Below, piece after piece: positions 1 through 8,453 of a DNA stretch of 34,710 nt (its first letter is position 1; every line of letters begins with the position of its first letter). The DNA lies in assembly GCA_013289415.1 (NCBI GenBank), contig JABDAB010000015.1, forward strand, positions 1-34,710, read 5' to 3'. A program made the position numbers and the translations under genes. Under the pieces are notes generated by a model. The model was not told where the DNA came from. It saw only the letters and a list, made by a program, of their open reading frames with translations, and searched no databases. This stretch comes from Gammaproteobacteria bacterium (GTDB lineage Bacteria > Pseudomonadota > Gammaproteobacteria > Legionellales > Legionellaceae).

Positions 1-149
1 TTAGTATCCCAATATGAGTCCCTGATGGTTGTTGAAGGAACCTTTCCATTTGTAGCATCAAGTGTCCAATTGCTCTCTCCAAACTCGCCCAGTGCCCCTT
101 GTTGAAAAGCAGAGCTTCCTACACCAAATTCAAAATTGTATTCCAGCAT
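1..149 (-). CDS. Unknown protein, N-terminal part only
   Basis: An open frame begins at an ATG (complement of 147-149) and runs off the left edge, giving 49 residues that start MLEYNFEFGVGSSAFQQG. A good ribosome binding site, AAGGA, lies about 10 bases upstream. The visible part is rich in glycine, serine and asparagine with no signal peptide or membrane segment. I do not recognise the family. The reading of this as a gene rests on the start, the ribosome binding site and the uninterrupted frame; the rest lies outside the window. Confidence 0.5.
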   Translation of the reverse strand, partial: MLEYNFEFGVGSSAFQQGALGEFGESNWTLDATNGKVPSTTIRDSYWDT

Positions 150-240
150 GACAATAATTCCTTTAAAAAATGAAGCAATTTATATGTTTTACAACGTCGG
201 ATCAACATTATAATATACACACACATTTATTAACTACTCA

Positions 241-280
241 CTCATAGGGTGATATTGACGCTCGGAGAACGGTCATATTT
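241..280. repeat. 40-bp direct repeat, left copy
   Basis: This stretch matches 6823-6862 at 38 of 40 positions, including 31 identical bases in a row (245-275 against 6827-6857). It lies in non-coding DNA just before an ORF. The core contains TTGACGCTCGGAGAACGGTC. The matching copy lies 6.6 kb to the right, in the same orientation. It could be a recombination or attachment site, a mobile-element end, or a dispersed intergenic element. Confidence 0.85.
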
Positions 281-300
281 GAGTGCAGATTGAACGAAAA

Positions 301-798
301 ATGTTCGGTTATGCATGGAACTTTATTATTTTGTCTAGCCCCCTTAACTGGAAGTCATATATGTATAGATTTTTTTGTACAAGCAAAGCCTCTCAAATGT
401 CTACTGTATTATTTCGAAAAACATCCTTCACTGAGATTAATAATATGGGTCAAGAGCTAGTTGCCTGTATTATAAAGAATAATATTCTGGATTTTCACCA
501 AAAACTTTTACCCGTTAAACAACAGGCCATACCCAGATTATTGGAGGCCCAGCATAATTTGTATTATGCATTATTTAAAGCAGCAGAATTTAATAGAAAT
601 ATAATGATACTTTATTTGGTTAAAGACTGCTCTCTCGAAACCCGTATAGTTAACGACAAGAATCAAACACTAAATTGTGTAGCTAGTCATCCCAAAACAA
701 AATTACTCATAAAAAAATTACAGGACATGGCAACGGAGACCGAACTGTCTGAACTTGCATTGGAAAGGGAAAATGCCGCTGGATTCGCTGTCAGCTAA
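301..798 (+). CDS. Small hypothetical protein, possibly a gene remnant
   Basis: An AT-rich ORF of about 165 residues from the ATG at 301; a GTG at 283 is in the same frame. Neither start has a convincing ribosome binding site. The middle (LYYALFKAAEFNRNIMILYLVKDC) and the following residues have the helix-turn-helix rhythm of a single degenerate ankyrin-like unit, but I would not call the domain. There is no signal peptide. It starts directly after the left 40-bp repeat, so it may be the 3' part of a gene cut by a rearrangement. Confidence that it is expressed is low. Confidence 0.4.
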   Translation: MFGYAWNFIILSSPLNWKSYMYRFFCTSKASQMSTVLFRKTSFTEINNMGQELVACIIKNNILDFHQKLLPVKQQAIPRLLEAQHNLYYALFKAAEFNRNIMILYLVKDCSLETRIVNDKNQTLNCVASHPKTKLLIKKLQDMATETELSELALERENAAGFAVS

Positions 799-905
799 CA
801 GAAATAGCCCGTACGCCATTTGCATGTCCATTAAAAAATTGATTATTCAGTGCCTGAAATGCAATAATGCGTGCTATAGCTATAATGAATGAAGGGGAAC
901 CCGGC

Positions 906-2306
906 ATGACCACACATAACCAAACCCGCACTAATTTTTTTACTTATATACTTCAACCTTGGATAATCTGTCTTACTGGCATGTTATTTTACTGTTTCAA
1001 CTATTTCCTCCGCAGCTCCCCCAGTGTTATGCAAAGTGATTTAATACAATCTCTCCATATTTCCGCCACGCAGTTTGGGACTCTTATTTCTTTTTATTAC
1101 TTTGCTTACACTCCCATGCAGATACCTGCTGGCATGATTTACGATAAATTTGGACCACGATTTGTTTTATTCTTCGCGTGCCTTATCGCCGTGATAGGCT
1201 TAGCCACTTTTATTTCTGCTGACAGTTTTGGATTGGCGTGTGCAGGCCGTTTTCTGATTGGGTTGGGAACTGCATTTGCTTATATCGGCGTATTAAAACT
1301 GGCTTCAATATGGTTACCTGCCTCTCGGTTTGCTGCTGTTGCAGGATTAACAACAGCCATCGGCATGAGCAGTGGCGCGCTTTCACAAAAATATCTCGCC
1401 AAAGTAGTTGAGGTCGTTGGTTATAAATCCATTCTTCAAACCGTTTTGATAATTGGTATCATGCTCAGCCTTTTGATTTTACTCACACTGAAAAATCGCC
1501 CAAAACAGGGTGTTAATTCCATGCGTACAATACATGCGCCATTAAGCATGAAACAACTTTTCAGTGCATTACGTGTGATGTTTACTAATCCACAGATGTG
1601 GTTAATTGGCACTATAGGCTGCGTACTTTATCTTCCGTCCATCGTATTTTTAGATGTCTATGGCATATCTTATTTTAAGGACGCACATCAGATGACTGCA
1701 CAACAAGCAGCAAACGTCTCGGCGCTTACCTTTCTTGGATGGATTATTGGTGGACCTGTTATCGGGATCATTTCTGATAAAATCAAGCGTCGTCGCCTCC
1801 CGTTGATAATCACTAGTGGTATTACGGCTTTACTACTCTATGTTATTTTTTATTATCCTGACCTGACCTTAAACCAGCTCTCATTGATTGCCTTCATTGT
1901 AGGAATCTGCTGTGGAGCACATCCTCTTTGCTTTGCCTTAGGCAAAGAAAATAACGAGACACAACTGGCTGGAACGTCTGTTGCCGTAACGAATATGTTC
2001 ATCATGCTCGGCGGTATGATCTTCCCTCCTATAGTGGGTAAGTTACTTGATCTTCATACCACGAGCTCACTTATCAATGGCTTGCATGTTTATACAACCG
2101 ACGATTACACATTTGCTTTAAGTATTATTCCATTTGGCATTGTAGTCGGTACCGTTCTATCCATGTTCCTTAAAGAAACGTATTGTGGATCACAAGCAAC
2201 CGCCGCTGAAGTCGCTCGTGCAAAACTAAATAAAAATCGTAGTAGAGCTTTTGTTCCAAGCTTCCTATTTAACATATTCAACCCAAAACGACCGGAAAAT
2301 GGTTAG
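906..2306 (+). CDS. MFS transporter
   Basis: A 466-residue inner-membrane carrier of the major facilitator superfamily with about 12 hydrophobic segments. The loop after the second helix carries the family motif A (GMIYDKFGPRFVL), and the matching loop in the second half reads GIISDKIKRRRLPL. The ATG at 906 is preferred because AAGGGGAA sits about eight bases upstream; in-frame ATGs at 867 and 885 have no such site. Legionella encodes many carriers of this type for nutrients, nucleosides and siderophores. Nothing here fixes the substrate. It stands alone and converges on the DUF885 gene. Confident of the family, not of the cargo. Confidence 0.9.
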   Translation: MTTHNQTRTNFFTYILQPWIICLTGMLFYCFNYFLRSSPSVMQSDLIQSLHISATQFGTLISFYYFAYTPMQIPAGMIYDKFGPRFVLFFACLIAVIGLATFISADSFGLACAGRFLIGLGTAFAYIGVLKLASIWLPASRFAAVAGLTTAIGMSSGALSQKYLAKVVEVVGYKSILQTVLIIGIMLSLLILLTLKNRPKQGVNSMRTIHAPLSMKQLFSALRVMFTNPQMWLIGTIGCVLYLPSIVFLDVYGISYFKDAHQMTAQQAANVSALTFLGWIIGGPVIGIISDKIKRRRLPLIITSGITALLLYVIFYYPDLTLNQLSLIAFIVGICCGAHPLCFALGKENNETQLAGTSVAVTNMFIMLGGMIFPPIVGKLLDLHTTSSLINGLHVYTTDDYTFALSIIPFGIVVGTVLSMFLKETYCGSQATAAEVARAKLNKNRSRAFVPSFLFNIFNPKRPENG

Positions 2307-2320
2307 GTTCTCTGTAGTAT

Positions 2321-2347
2321 CGTAGCCTGCAACCATTGCGGGCTACG
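2321..2347. terminator. Hairpin between convergent genes
   Basis: A perfect 7-bp stem (CGTAGCC / GGCTACG), with an additional GCAA/TTGC pairing inside, lies between the MFS gene and the stop codon of the DUF885 gene. There is no T tract on either side. It is probably a bidirectional transcription stop or a structured 3' end. Confidence 0.5.
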
Positions 2348-4063
2348 TCAAACTCCCAAGAGCGCACGACGCACAATTTTAATGGGTGGCCTACCTTGAC
2401 GCATGAAATCATCATGAAATCGTTGAAGATTAAATGCATTACCTTCTTTCTCTTGTACTTCAGCACGTAGCTTTAAAATTTGTAACTTGCCTAAAGTATA
2501 ATATAGGTAGGTTGGATCAGAGGTACCGCGTTTAACCTCTCTCTTGCTTGTGGCTCGAGATTGATACCCCTCTTTTACAAAAAAATCGATCGCGTCATCT
2601 AAGGACATATTACTTGTGTGCATTTTTATTCCAACGATAAACCGTGCATCTCGTAACAATGCCTTTCTTAACTGCCCTAGTCGTAAAATTTTTGCATCAC
2701 GAATATCATCTGATTCCCCATACCCTTCGTCAAGCATCATTTGCTCACAATAATGTGCCCAGCCTTCACTATTTGTTTTAGCACCCAGTATTTGACGTAC
2801 ACGATCATGAAGGTTATGCATCCACAAAAATTGGATATAATGACCGGGATAGGCCTCATGTATAGACGTGATAGTAATAGATGGATAACTAATACCTCGC
2901 ATGTATTTCGTTGTTTTTTCTTTATTCCCATTTGCTTTCGGCAACGTAACATTGACATAAGCCTCTTTTGTTTTATTTTCGAATGGACCGGGTGTGTCCA
3001 TCGATGCAGAGGACGTCGCACGAATAAATGGCGGTGTTTCTTGCATAATCGGTCGTACAGTTGACGGAATAGTAATAATTTTTTTACTTTCAATAAATTT
3101 TATCAAACCATCAAATGAATTAGAAAAAACAGTCAGTAACTCATCGGACAAGGGGTGGTTGGCCACGTCGCTGCTTCCAATCTCCATGCTAATACGGTTA
3201 TATGCTTGCTGATTCTTGCGTAAATCGCTATACCCGATTACAAGTAGTTGATCCAATGGTGTATCTACCATTTCATCATATTGTAACTTTTTTCTGAATA
3301 CATCAGCGCCTATTCGAAAATCACCCTGTGAACGAGGTAGTAGCGTTTTCTGTAACCATGTTTGATAATTACGTAATGCTATTAATATGTTGGCATTACT
3401 GTCATTAAAAGCCTTTTTTAGATCAGCATCATCTGCCTCGATGAATGTTGCAGGCACTTCATCCTGGAAAAACCGAATGAGATCGGGCAATTGTTCAAGT
3501 GCAATTTCCGTATAAATTTGTGGTGGATTTTTAAGATTTCGACGTGCTTCTTCCAAAACAGCAGGCATTAACTTTTCTCTCTCGATAAACACCCGCAATC
3601 GATTATTTACTGGAGCAAATTTACGCTTCATAAGAACATGTGCACTGCGCGCAATACCGCTTGAATAGTAAGCGGGGTTTTTTTCCCATGGTCGTATCGT
3701 TTCCATTGTGAGCAACTCACTGTGACAATAATTCAATATTAACTCACGATCACCTTGCTGTTGTTCATCGAGTAGTAATGGGTTAATCGCTTTAACACGC
3801 ATTTCAAATTGCTTGAGTAACTGAATGTTTTTATTGATGCCTGCCTTAGAATAATCTTTAAGTCGATCATCATAGGTATGCACACCTAGTTGTGTAGCAA
3901 TAGGTGGGTTATATGGAAAAAGATAGCTATCAAAGAACTCATCTGCCAATTGGTTAAAAGCCATATTGGTTGATGACGCAGCTATTCCAGGTGCTGTAAT
4001 GACGAATATAAACAAGATCAAACTCAATATTCGTTGCGGCATATGATGCCATTTTACTTTCAA
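2348..4063 (-). CDS. Secreted DUF885-family metallohydrolase
   Basis: A 571-residue DUF885 protein, a family of predicted zinc-dependent peptidase-like enzymes. The hallmark HEAYPGHYIQF is present, giving the HExxPGH metal-binding pattern, followed downstream by the conserved SEGWAHYCEQMMLDEG helix that supplies a further acidic ligand. The N-terminus is a signal peptide (hydrophobic ILSLILFIFVITAPGIAA), so export to the periplasm or beyond is likely. The start taken is a TTG with AGGGAG seven bases upstream; an in-frame ATG seven codons later (4042) has no ribosome binding site. It is divergent from the AmiS/UreI gene. The substrate is unknown. Confidence 0.88.
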   Translation of the reverse strand: MKVKWHHMPQRILSLILFIFVITAPGIAASSTNMAFNQLADEFFDSYLFPYNPPIATQLGVHTYDDRLKDYSKAGINKNIQLLKQFEMRVKAINPLLLDEQQQGDRELILNYCHSELLTMETIRPWEKNPAYYSSGIARSAHVLMKRKFAPVNNRLRVFIEREKLMPAVLEEARRNLKNPPQIYTEIALEQLPDLIRFFQDEVPATFIEADDADLKKAFNDSNANILIALRNYQTWLQKTLLPRSQGDFRIGADVFRKKLQYDEMVDTPLDQLLVIGYSDLRKNQQAYNRISMEIGSSDVANHPLSDELLTVFSNSFDGLIKFIESKKIITIPSTVRPIMQETPPFIRATSSASMDTPGPFENKTKEAYVNVTLPKANGNKEKTTKYMRGISYPSITITSIHEAYPGHYIQFLWMHNLHDRVRQILGAKTNSEGWAHYCEQMMLDEGYGESDDIRDAKILRLGQLRKALLRDARFIVGIKMHTSNMSLDDAIDFFVKEGYQSRATSKREVKRGTSDPTYLYYTLGKLQILKLRAEVQEKEGNAFNLQRFHDDFMRQGRPPIKIVRRALLGV

Positions 4064-4251
4064 TGCAGTGCTCCCTAAGTATTATTTATTGATTGGCACT
4101 ACTTGCAACTTTTTATCTCCCAGTTTTAGAGTATAGACCATATCTGGAATTTCAAATTCGCAGAATGAAACACATATGACTTTTTTAGTGATTGGTATAT
4201 ATTACTATTAAGAGAGCCCTAAGGATCGCGCCAGAATAAAAGGAGAAAATA

Positions 4252-4761
4252 ATGCTTGGTCTGGTTTTACTCTATGTAGGCTGTGTTTTATTAATCAATG
4301 GCTTATCGATGCTAGGACATATCAGCAGCAAAGAATCCACTATTATGAATATTTTCACAGGATTATTGGCTGTTACTGTTGCGCTATACAATATATTCGC
4401 AGGAACAACAGACGTTCAGTCTGCTGGTTACGGTTTGTTATTTGCATTCACCTATCTTTGGATAGCCTATAATAATATCACTCTTCAGGACGGCCGGGGA
4501 TTAGGGTGGTTTAGTTTATTTGTGGCGATTACTGCGGCCGCGGTTACCTATGATACATTCGTTTCAGCACACAATCTCCGGGATTTTTGGCTGGCGGTGA
4601 GCTGGGGTTGCTGGGCTGTTTTGTGGTTTGGATTTTTTTTGCTGGGAGCCCAAGGCAAGACTGTTCTCACACGCCCCGTTGCATACCTTGCTATTTTCGA
4701 AGGTATTTTTACGGCTTGGATCCCAGGGTATCTTTTGCTAAGCGGACATATGCCGAGCTAG
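4252..4761 (+). CDS. AmiS/UreI-family urea or amide channel
   Basis: A 169-residue protein with six predicted membrane helices and almost no soluble domain, as in the AmiS/UreI family. These form channels in the inner membrane for urea or short aliphatic amides; Helicobacter UreI is opened by acid. Family signs include the N-terminal LGLVLLYVGCVLLINGL, an aromatic-rich core (FTYLWIAYNN) and the C-terminal GIFTAWIPGYLLLSG. It is preceded by AAAGGAGAAAATA, a strong ribosome binding site. No urease or amidase gene is in the window, so the channel must work with enzymes encoded elsewhere or have another solute. The upstream gap with the divergent DUF885 gene contains an AT-rich TATATATTA likely to serve as a promoter. 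Confidence 0.85.
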   Translation: MLGLVLLYVGCVLLINGLSMLGHISSKESTIMNIFTGLLAVTVALYNIFAGTTDVQSAGYGLLFAFTYLWIAYNNITLQDGRGLGWFSLFVAITAAAVTYDTFVSAHNLRDFWLAVSWGCWAVLWFGFFLLGAQGKTVLTRPVAYLAIFEGIFTAWIPGYLLLSGHMPS

Positions 4762-4796
4762 GGTCTATAATTAAAATAAATAATAAAGAGACTATC

Positions 4797-6092
4797 ATGC
4801 CTGATGACAAAAATGATTATATCGCAAGATTAAGCGACGATCCTTCCCTACAACACGTTGAATGTATTATCACATCATCTGAAATGCCCTTAAAAAAAAT
4901 TGAAGAGCTTGCGACCAATAATCCTGCCAATCTTGCCATGTGCCAATCTGTGTTGAACGAAGCAACAGCCGTTCATGAGTTACTAACCTTGATTATGAAG
5001 GCTGACCCGCTCAAGGTAGAGCTTTTATTGCAGAAAAATCCCGACTTGTTCTTCAAAAAAGGCCAAGTGACTAATAACGACGGATTAACCTTTTTTAATG
5101 TTTCTCCTTATCAACTCATACTATTTCTTTGTGATGCAGACATGCTGGAAAAGATAATCCAATGGATACCGACGGATATGGATTCAAGCCATAAACTGTT
5201 GGAGCAAGATGCTGAAATGAACGGCGGCGGCGCTGATTTAGTCAAAATAGACCGAGACCCTACTTTATTGTCTTTTGATGAGCTGACCCAGTATATCGAT
5301 AGAAGTGAGATTGAACGCAATGGGCAGGTTATATCGGTAACTTATCCTCTACTCAAAAACAGAGATGGAATTATTTTTTACAATAATAATATTTACCATG
5401 TGATTCGAAACTTAGAAAAACATTTGGTTGTAGTTGAATTAATCCATCCTGTCGCTGAGTCTAAAGAGGATGAGTCCAGACTAAACGAATTAAGAGTATC
5501 ATTGAATGCCATGGAGAATAATTCAAGCAGGCGCTCCACTGACGACGAACATCTTTTGATTGCAAACACGATGCAGCATAGTCTTGAGCGCACAGGGATC
5601 CAATATGAGAAAGATGGAGTCCGTTATCGCGATACTCAGGTTGAGTTTGACTTGATAAACGCCTACCGTACCTACATAAGACGCTCTAAAGAACATTGTT
5701 CTGACGCTGAAAGTGATGAATTTTGGATTCATAAAATTGGTGTTACACAACGCCATGCTCCGATGTGGTTACTTGAACGGCTTTGTGAAAATCGCCCATT
5801 TATTCCACTACCCAATTTTAAAGATACGCCTTTTGTACGGGATACTCAATTTTGGAATGTTGTGACCCACGAGGATGAGTCTATCATATCCTCCCCTGGA
5901 GTTGGTCTTGGTTTTGATTATGCTTTATTTAAAGCCGGCGCGCGAAGACCATCAGCCGTAGGGGGAGCAGCAGGCGGACCGTGGGGCGCGCCTCCCGCCG
6001 CGGCCCGGCTGGATTTAGCGGCTATCCGCTTGGTTATTAAACTGGGAATGGCTGATATTGCAGAGCTGCGAAAAAAATGCTTAGGGGGCTAG
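4797..6092 (+). CDS. Effector-like soluble protein, Legionella-restricted family
   Basis: A 431-residue soluble protein without signal peptide or membrane segments. The middle (LLQKNPDLFFKKGQVT, then SPYQLILFLCDADMLEKII, then GGGADLVKIDRDPTLLSF) and the later MENNSSRRSTDDEHLLIA recall a family that recurs in Legionella, including proteins described as Dot/Icm substrates. This is recalled resemblance, not a search. The ATG at 4797 is preferred, 35 bases after the channel gene; the frame is open further upstream but that part overlaps the channel gene. The last 50 residues carry a low-complexity glycine/alanine/proline stretch encoded by unusually GC-rich DNA (about 5935-6020). No catalytic motif was recognised. 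Confidence 0.7.
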   Translation: MPDDKNDYIARLSDDPSLQHVECIITSSEMPLKKIEELATNNPANLAMCQSVLNEATAVHELLTLIMKADPLKVELLLQKNPDLFFKKGQVTNNDGLTFFNVSPYQLILFLCDADMLEKIIQWIPTDMDSSHKLLEQDAEMNGGGADLVKIDRDPTLLSFDELTQYIDRSEIERNGQVISVTYPLLKNRDGIIFYNNNIYHVIRNLEKHLVVVELIHPVAESKEDESRLNELRVSLNAMENNSSRRSTDDEHLLIANTMQHSLERTGIQYEKDGVRYRDTQVEFDLINAYRTYIRRSKEHCSDAESDEFWIHKIGVTQRHAPMWLLERLCENRPFIPLPNFKDTPFVRDTQFWNVVTHEDESIISSPGVGLGFDYALFKAGARRPSAVGGAAGGPWGAPPAAARLDLAAIRLVIKLGMADIAELRKKCLGG

Positions 6093-6111
6093 AAAAAATA
6101 ACTGATGCTTT

Positions 6112-6133
6112 TAGCGCGTAATCGAAGGCGCTA
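6112..6133. terminator. Possible bidirectional terminator hairpin
   Basis: TAGCGC and GCGCTA pair across a 10-base loop between the converging effector-like gene and the small membrane protein gene. There is only a weak T-rich stretch after it, so termination is plausible but not certain. Confidence 0.4.
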
Positions 6134-6145
6134 TGCTTTACAAAA

Positions 6146-6604
6146 CTAGCAACCAAGGGCTTCGAAAACTGCCTCTACACTCAATGCTGCTGAAGCCAAC
6201 GTACGCATAACTATCGCCACAAGACTCAAAACAAGTTCTACCACAAACGAGGCTGAATAGTACAAAATCCCCGACAATGCAGCCAGCCACCGCTCTGCTT
6301 TGGCATGTTCATACCTTTCTCCATCCACAAAAGGTATTGTAAAAACACCTAGAATATTACTTCCCACCAACAAAAGATTTGTACCCGCTTTAATCGCCAA
6401 CTCTCGTCCAGCCTGGAGAGGGCCCATAGTGACATCGTCGCTTGTTTCTTCCCACCATGGCGTCAAAAACCCCGGCTTATCAATGACACGAAAAAAGCTT
6501 AAATTGGTCAGAACAGGCGAGTATTCCTTCACCATTTCCTGTTTAGATTCGTCCATAAAAATTAATTCAGATTTCACGTTCAACATAAAATCTTTCAGAC
6601 TCAT
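6146..6604 (-). CDS. Small membrane-associated hypothetical protein
   Basis: A 152-residue protein with a soluble N-terminal half and two hydrophobic stretches: one near residues 73-92 (GTNLLLVGSNILGVFTIPF) and a longer one near 108-145. There is no signal peptide at the start. GTGAGAA lies upstream of the ATG. It converges on the effector-like gene and I do not recognise the family. Similar small proteins with C-terminal hydrophobic hairpins occur among Legionella effectors that insert in host membranes, but that is only a suggestion. Confidence 0.6.
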   Translation of the reverse strand: MSLKDFMLNVKSELIFMDESKQEMVKEYSPVLTNLSFFRVIDKPGFLTPWWEETSDDVTMGPLQAGRELAIKAGTNLLLVGSNILGVFTIPFVDGERYEHAKAERWLAALSGILYYSASFVVELVLSLVAIVMRTLASAALSVEAVFEALGC

Positions 6605-6694
6605 AATTATTTCTCACTTAACTACCATCCAAAGTTGGCCCAATCGTAGTCTGTTAGGGAATTTGCGTCAAACATTGAACTTTTCGCTACACCA

Positions 6695-6711
6695 TGTGAT
6701 TGTTAATCACA
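6695..6711. promoter_or_regulatory. Operator-like palindrome
   Basis: TGTGATTGTTAATCACA is a perfect 7+3+7 inverted repeat in the gap between two divergent genes (6605-6881). It resembles a CRP site, but the half sites TGTGA/TCACA are spaced by seven bases rather than six, so the regulator is uncertain. It lies about 170 bases before the glutamate-synthase-like gene and about 90 before the small membrane protein gene. Confidence 0.4.
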
Positions 6712-6822
6712 CACCATTTTTACTTGAATGTCACTAATATCATTGTCTTTTTTAGAGGACGATGCCATGATAGTTATCCGTCAACAATACTGCCTTTCTT
6801 TTTTGTAGTACCGTTGCAACTG

Positions 6823-6862
6823 CTCGTAGGGTGATATTGACGCTCGGAGAACGGTCAGATTT
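6823..6862. repeat. 40-bp direct repeat, right copy
   Basis: Second copy of the element at 241-280, same orientation, two mismatches. It ends 20 bases before the start codon of the glutamate-synthase-like gene. A 13-codon ORF (6769-6810) with AGAGGA before it lies just upstream and may be the start of a truncated gene. Confidence 0.85.
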
Positions 6863-6881
6863 CATTTAAAAGGACATGCAC

Positions 6882-8453
6882 ATGCGTCGAAAATGGTATC
6901 TAGGCTTCGGTCTCATAATTTTAACCCTGTTTTTAACACTGGTCATGCTAGGCCACTCCCTGTGGTTTCTGCTCATACTCGCTATCATCATCATAGTTGG
7001 CTTGTATGATTTACTACAAAAAAAACATGCTATTTTGCGTAATTTTCCGGTAATTGGGCATCTGCGCTATATTCTGGAGTTTTTTCGTCCAGAAATTCAA
7101 CAGTATTTTATTGCCAATGATGAAGAAGAACTTCCCTTCAATCGTGAAATACGCTCGCTTGTTTATGAGCGAGCCAAAAACATCCGTGATACCGTACCTT
7201 TTGGCACTGAGCGCGATATTTTACAAATCGGCTATACATGGGTGCTCCACTCCCTAGCACCTAAACGTGTTGATGAGGTTGAGCAACGGCTAATAGTAGG
7301 AGGGCCTGACTGTAAAAAACCTTACAACGCATCAAGACTTAATATTTCAGCCATGAGTTTTGGGTCTTTATCCGCCAATGCGATTATGGCATTAAATAAA
7401 GGAGCTAAATCAGGTGGGTTTGCACAAAATACCGGTGAAGGTGGCTTAAGTCCATACCATTTACAAGGCGGTGACCTGATTTTTCAACTCGGTACGGCTT
7501 ATTTTGGCTGTCGAACTGAACAAGGTTTATTTGATGAAGACGCGTTTAAACTTATCGCTGCTCGAGATGAAGTGAAGATGATTGAAATTAAATTATCGCA
7601 AGGTGCCAAACCATCACATGGCGGTATTTTACCCGCAGCAAAAGTAACAGAAGAAATATCTCTCATGCGTCACGTACCCATGGGACATGATGTGTTATCA
7701 CCACCGGCCCACTCAGCATTCAACTCACCCAAGGGTTTGTTACAATTTATCAATCAACTGCGTGAGGCAAGCGGTGGGAAACCAATTGGATTCAAACTGT
7801 GTATCGGGCGAAAAAATGAATTTTTAGGCATCTGCAAAGCGATGCTTGAAACCAATATCCTGCCTGATTTTATTACGGTTGATGGTGCTGAAGGCGGAAC
7901 TGGAGCGGCGCCTGTGGAATTCACTAATAATGTCGGTGAGCCATTGGATGCCGGGTTAACGTTTGTGCATAATGCTTTGGTCGGTATTAATATTCGCGAT
8001 AAAATTCGTATTATTTGTAGTGGTAAGATTGCCACGGGTTTTGACATGGTGTTACGAATCGCGATGGGTGCTGACCTGTGTAATGCCGGGCGAGCCATGA
8101 TGATGTCTGTCGGCTGCATACAAGCCAAACAATGTAATTCCAATACATGCCCTACCGGTGTGGCCACACAAAATATTCGCTTGCAGCGAGGACTGGTGGT
8201 TGATGAGAAGCAACACCTCGCTGCCAACTATCATACAAACACCGTGAAAAGCTTTTTAGAAATAGTCGGCGCAATGGGGCTGGACAATCCCAGTGATTTA
8301 AATCCTGACTATATTATGAGACGCATTAGCGATAATGTCGCAAAACCGTTTAGCGAGATTTACGACTATCTAAAACCGGGCCAACTGTTAGAATCGGACA
8401 TCCCTGATGATTTTAAACGATACTGGGACAGTGCCTGTGCGGATAAGTTTTAG
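6882..8453 (+). CDS. FMN-binding glutamate synthase-family protein
   Basis: A 523-residue protein made of two N-terminal membrane segments (about residues 5-40) followed by the FMN-binding glutamate synthase domain. The cluster-binding pattern [15 protein letters not shown] matches the 3Fe-4S cysteines of GltB, and FMN/substrate-site motifs such as [13 protein letters not shown] and ICSGKIATG are present. The glutaminase and C-terminal beta-helix domains of true GltB are absent, so this is the stand-alone family (YerD-like), whose physiological reaction is not settled. The ATG at 6882 is chosen because AGGA lies seven bases before it; the ATG at 6876 would leave only one base. Its stop overlaps that of convergent pyrD. 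Confidence 0.9.
   Translation: MRRKWYLGFGLIILTLFLTLVMLGHSLWFLLILAIIIIVGLYDLLQKKHAILRNFPVIGHLRYILEFFRPEIQQYFIANDEEELPFNREIRSLVYERAKNIRDTVPFGTERDILQIGYTWVLHSLAPKRVDEVEQRLIVGGPDCKKPYNASRLNISAMSFGSLSANAIMALNKGAKSGGFAQNTGEGGLSPYHLQGGDLIFQLGTAYFGCRTEQGLFDEDAFKLIAARDEVKMIEIKLSQGAKPSHGGILPAAKVTEEISLMRHVPMGHDVLSPPAHSAFNSPKGLLQFINQLREASGGKPIGFKLCIGRKNEFLGICKAMLETNILPDFITVDGAEGGTGAAPVEFTNNVGEPLDAGLTFVHNALVGINIRDKIRIICSGKIATGFDMVLRIAMGADLCNAGRAMMMSVGCIQAKQCNSNTCPTGVATQNIRLQRGLVVDEKQHLAANYHTNTVKSFLEIVGAMGLDNPSDLNPDYIMRRISDNVAKPFSEIYDYLKPGQLLESDIPDDFKRYWDSACADKF

Noticed and set aside
2737-3212. Several open frames on both strands inside the DUF885 gene
   Set aside because: They overlap a well-supported gene over its conserved metal-binding region and have no ribosome binding sites or family features.
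4587-4796. Upstream extension of the effector-like gene
   Set aside because: The frame is open but overlaps the channel gene in another frame, has arginine/cysteine-rich nonsense-like composition, and the ATG at 4797 gives a protein that begins sensibly.
6695-6711. CRP binding site
   Set aside because: The half sites TGTGA and TCACA are one base too far apart for the standard site; kept only as an unassigned palindrome.
6300-6737. Plus-strand ORF of 145 codons over the small membrane protein
   Set aside because: No ribosome binding site and shadow-like composition; the minus-strand frame has a good start and a clean pattern of soluble and hydrophobic parts.
7754-8234. Minus-strand ORFs inside the glutamate-synthase-like gene
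   Set aside because: They are mirror frames of a highly conserved coding region including the 3Fe-4S cysteines.
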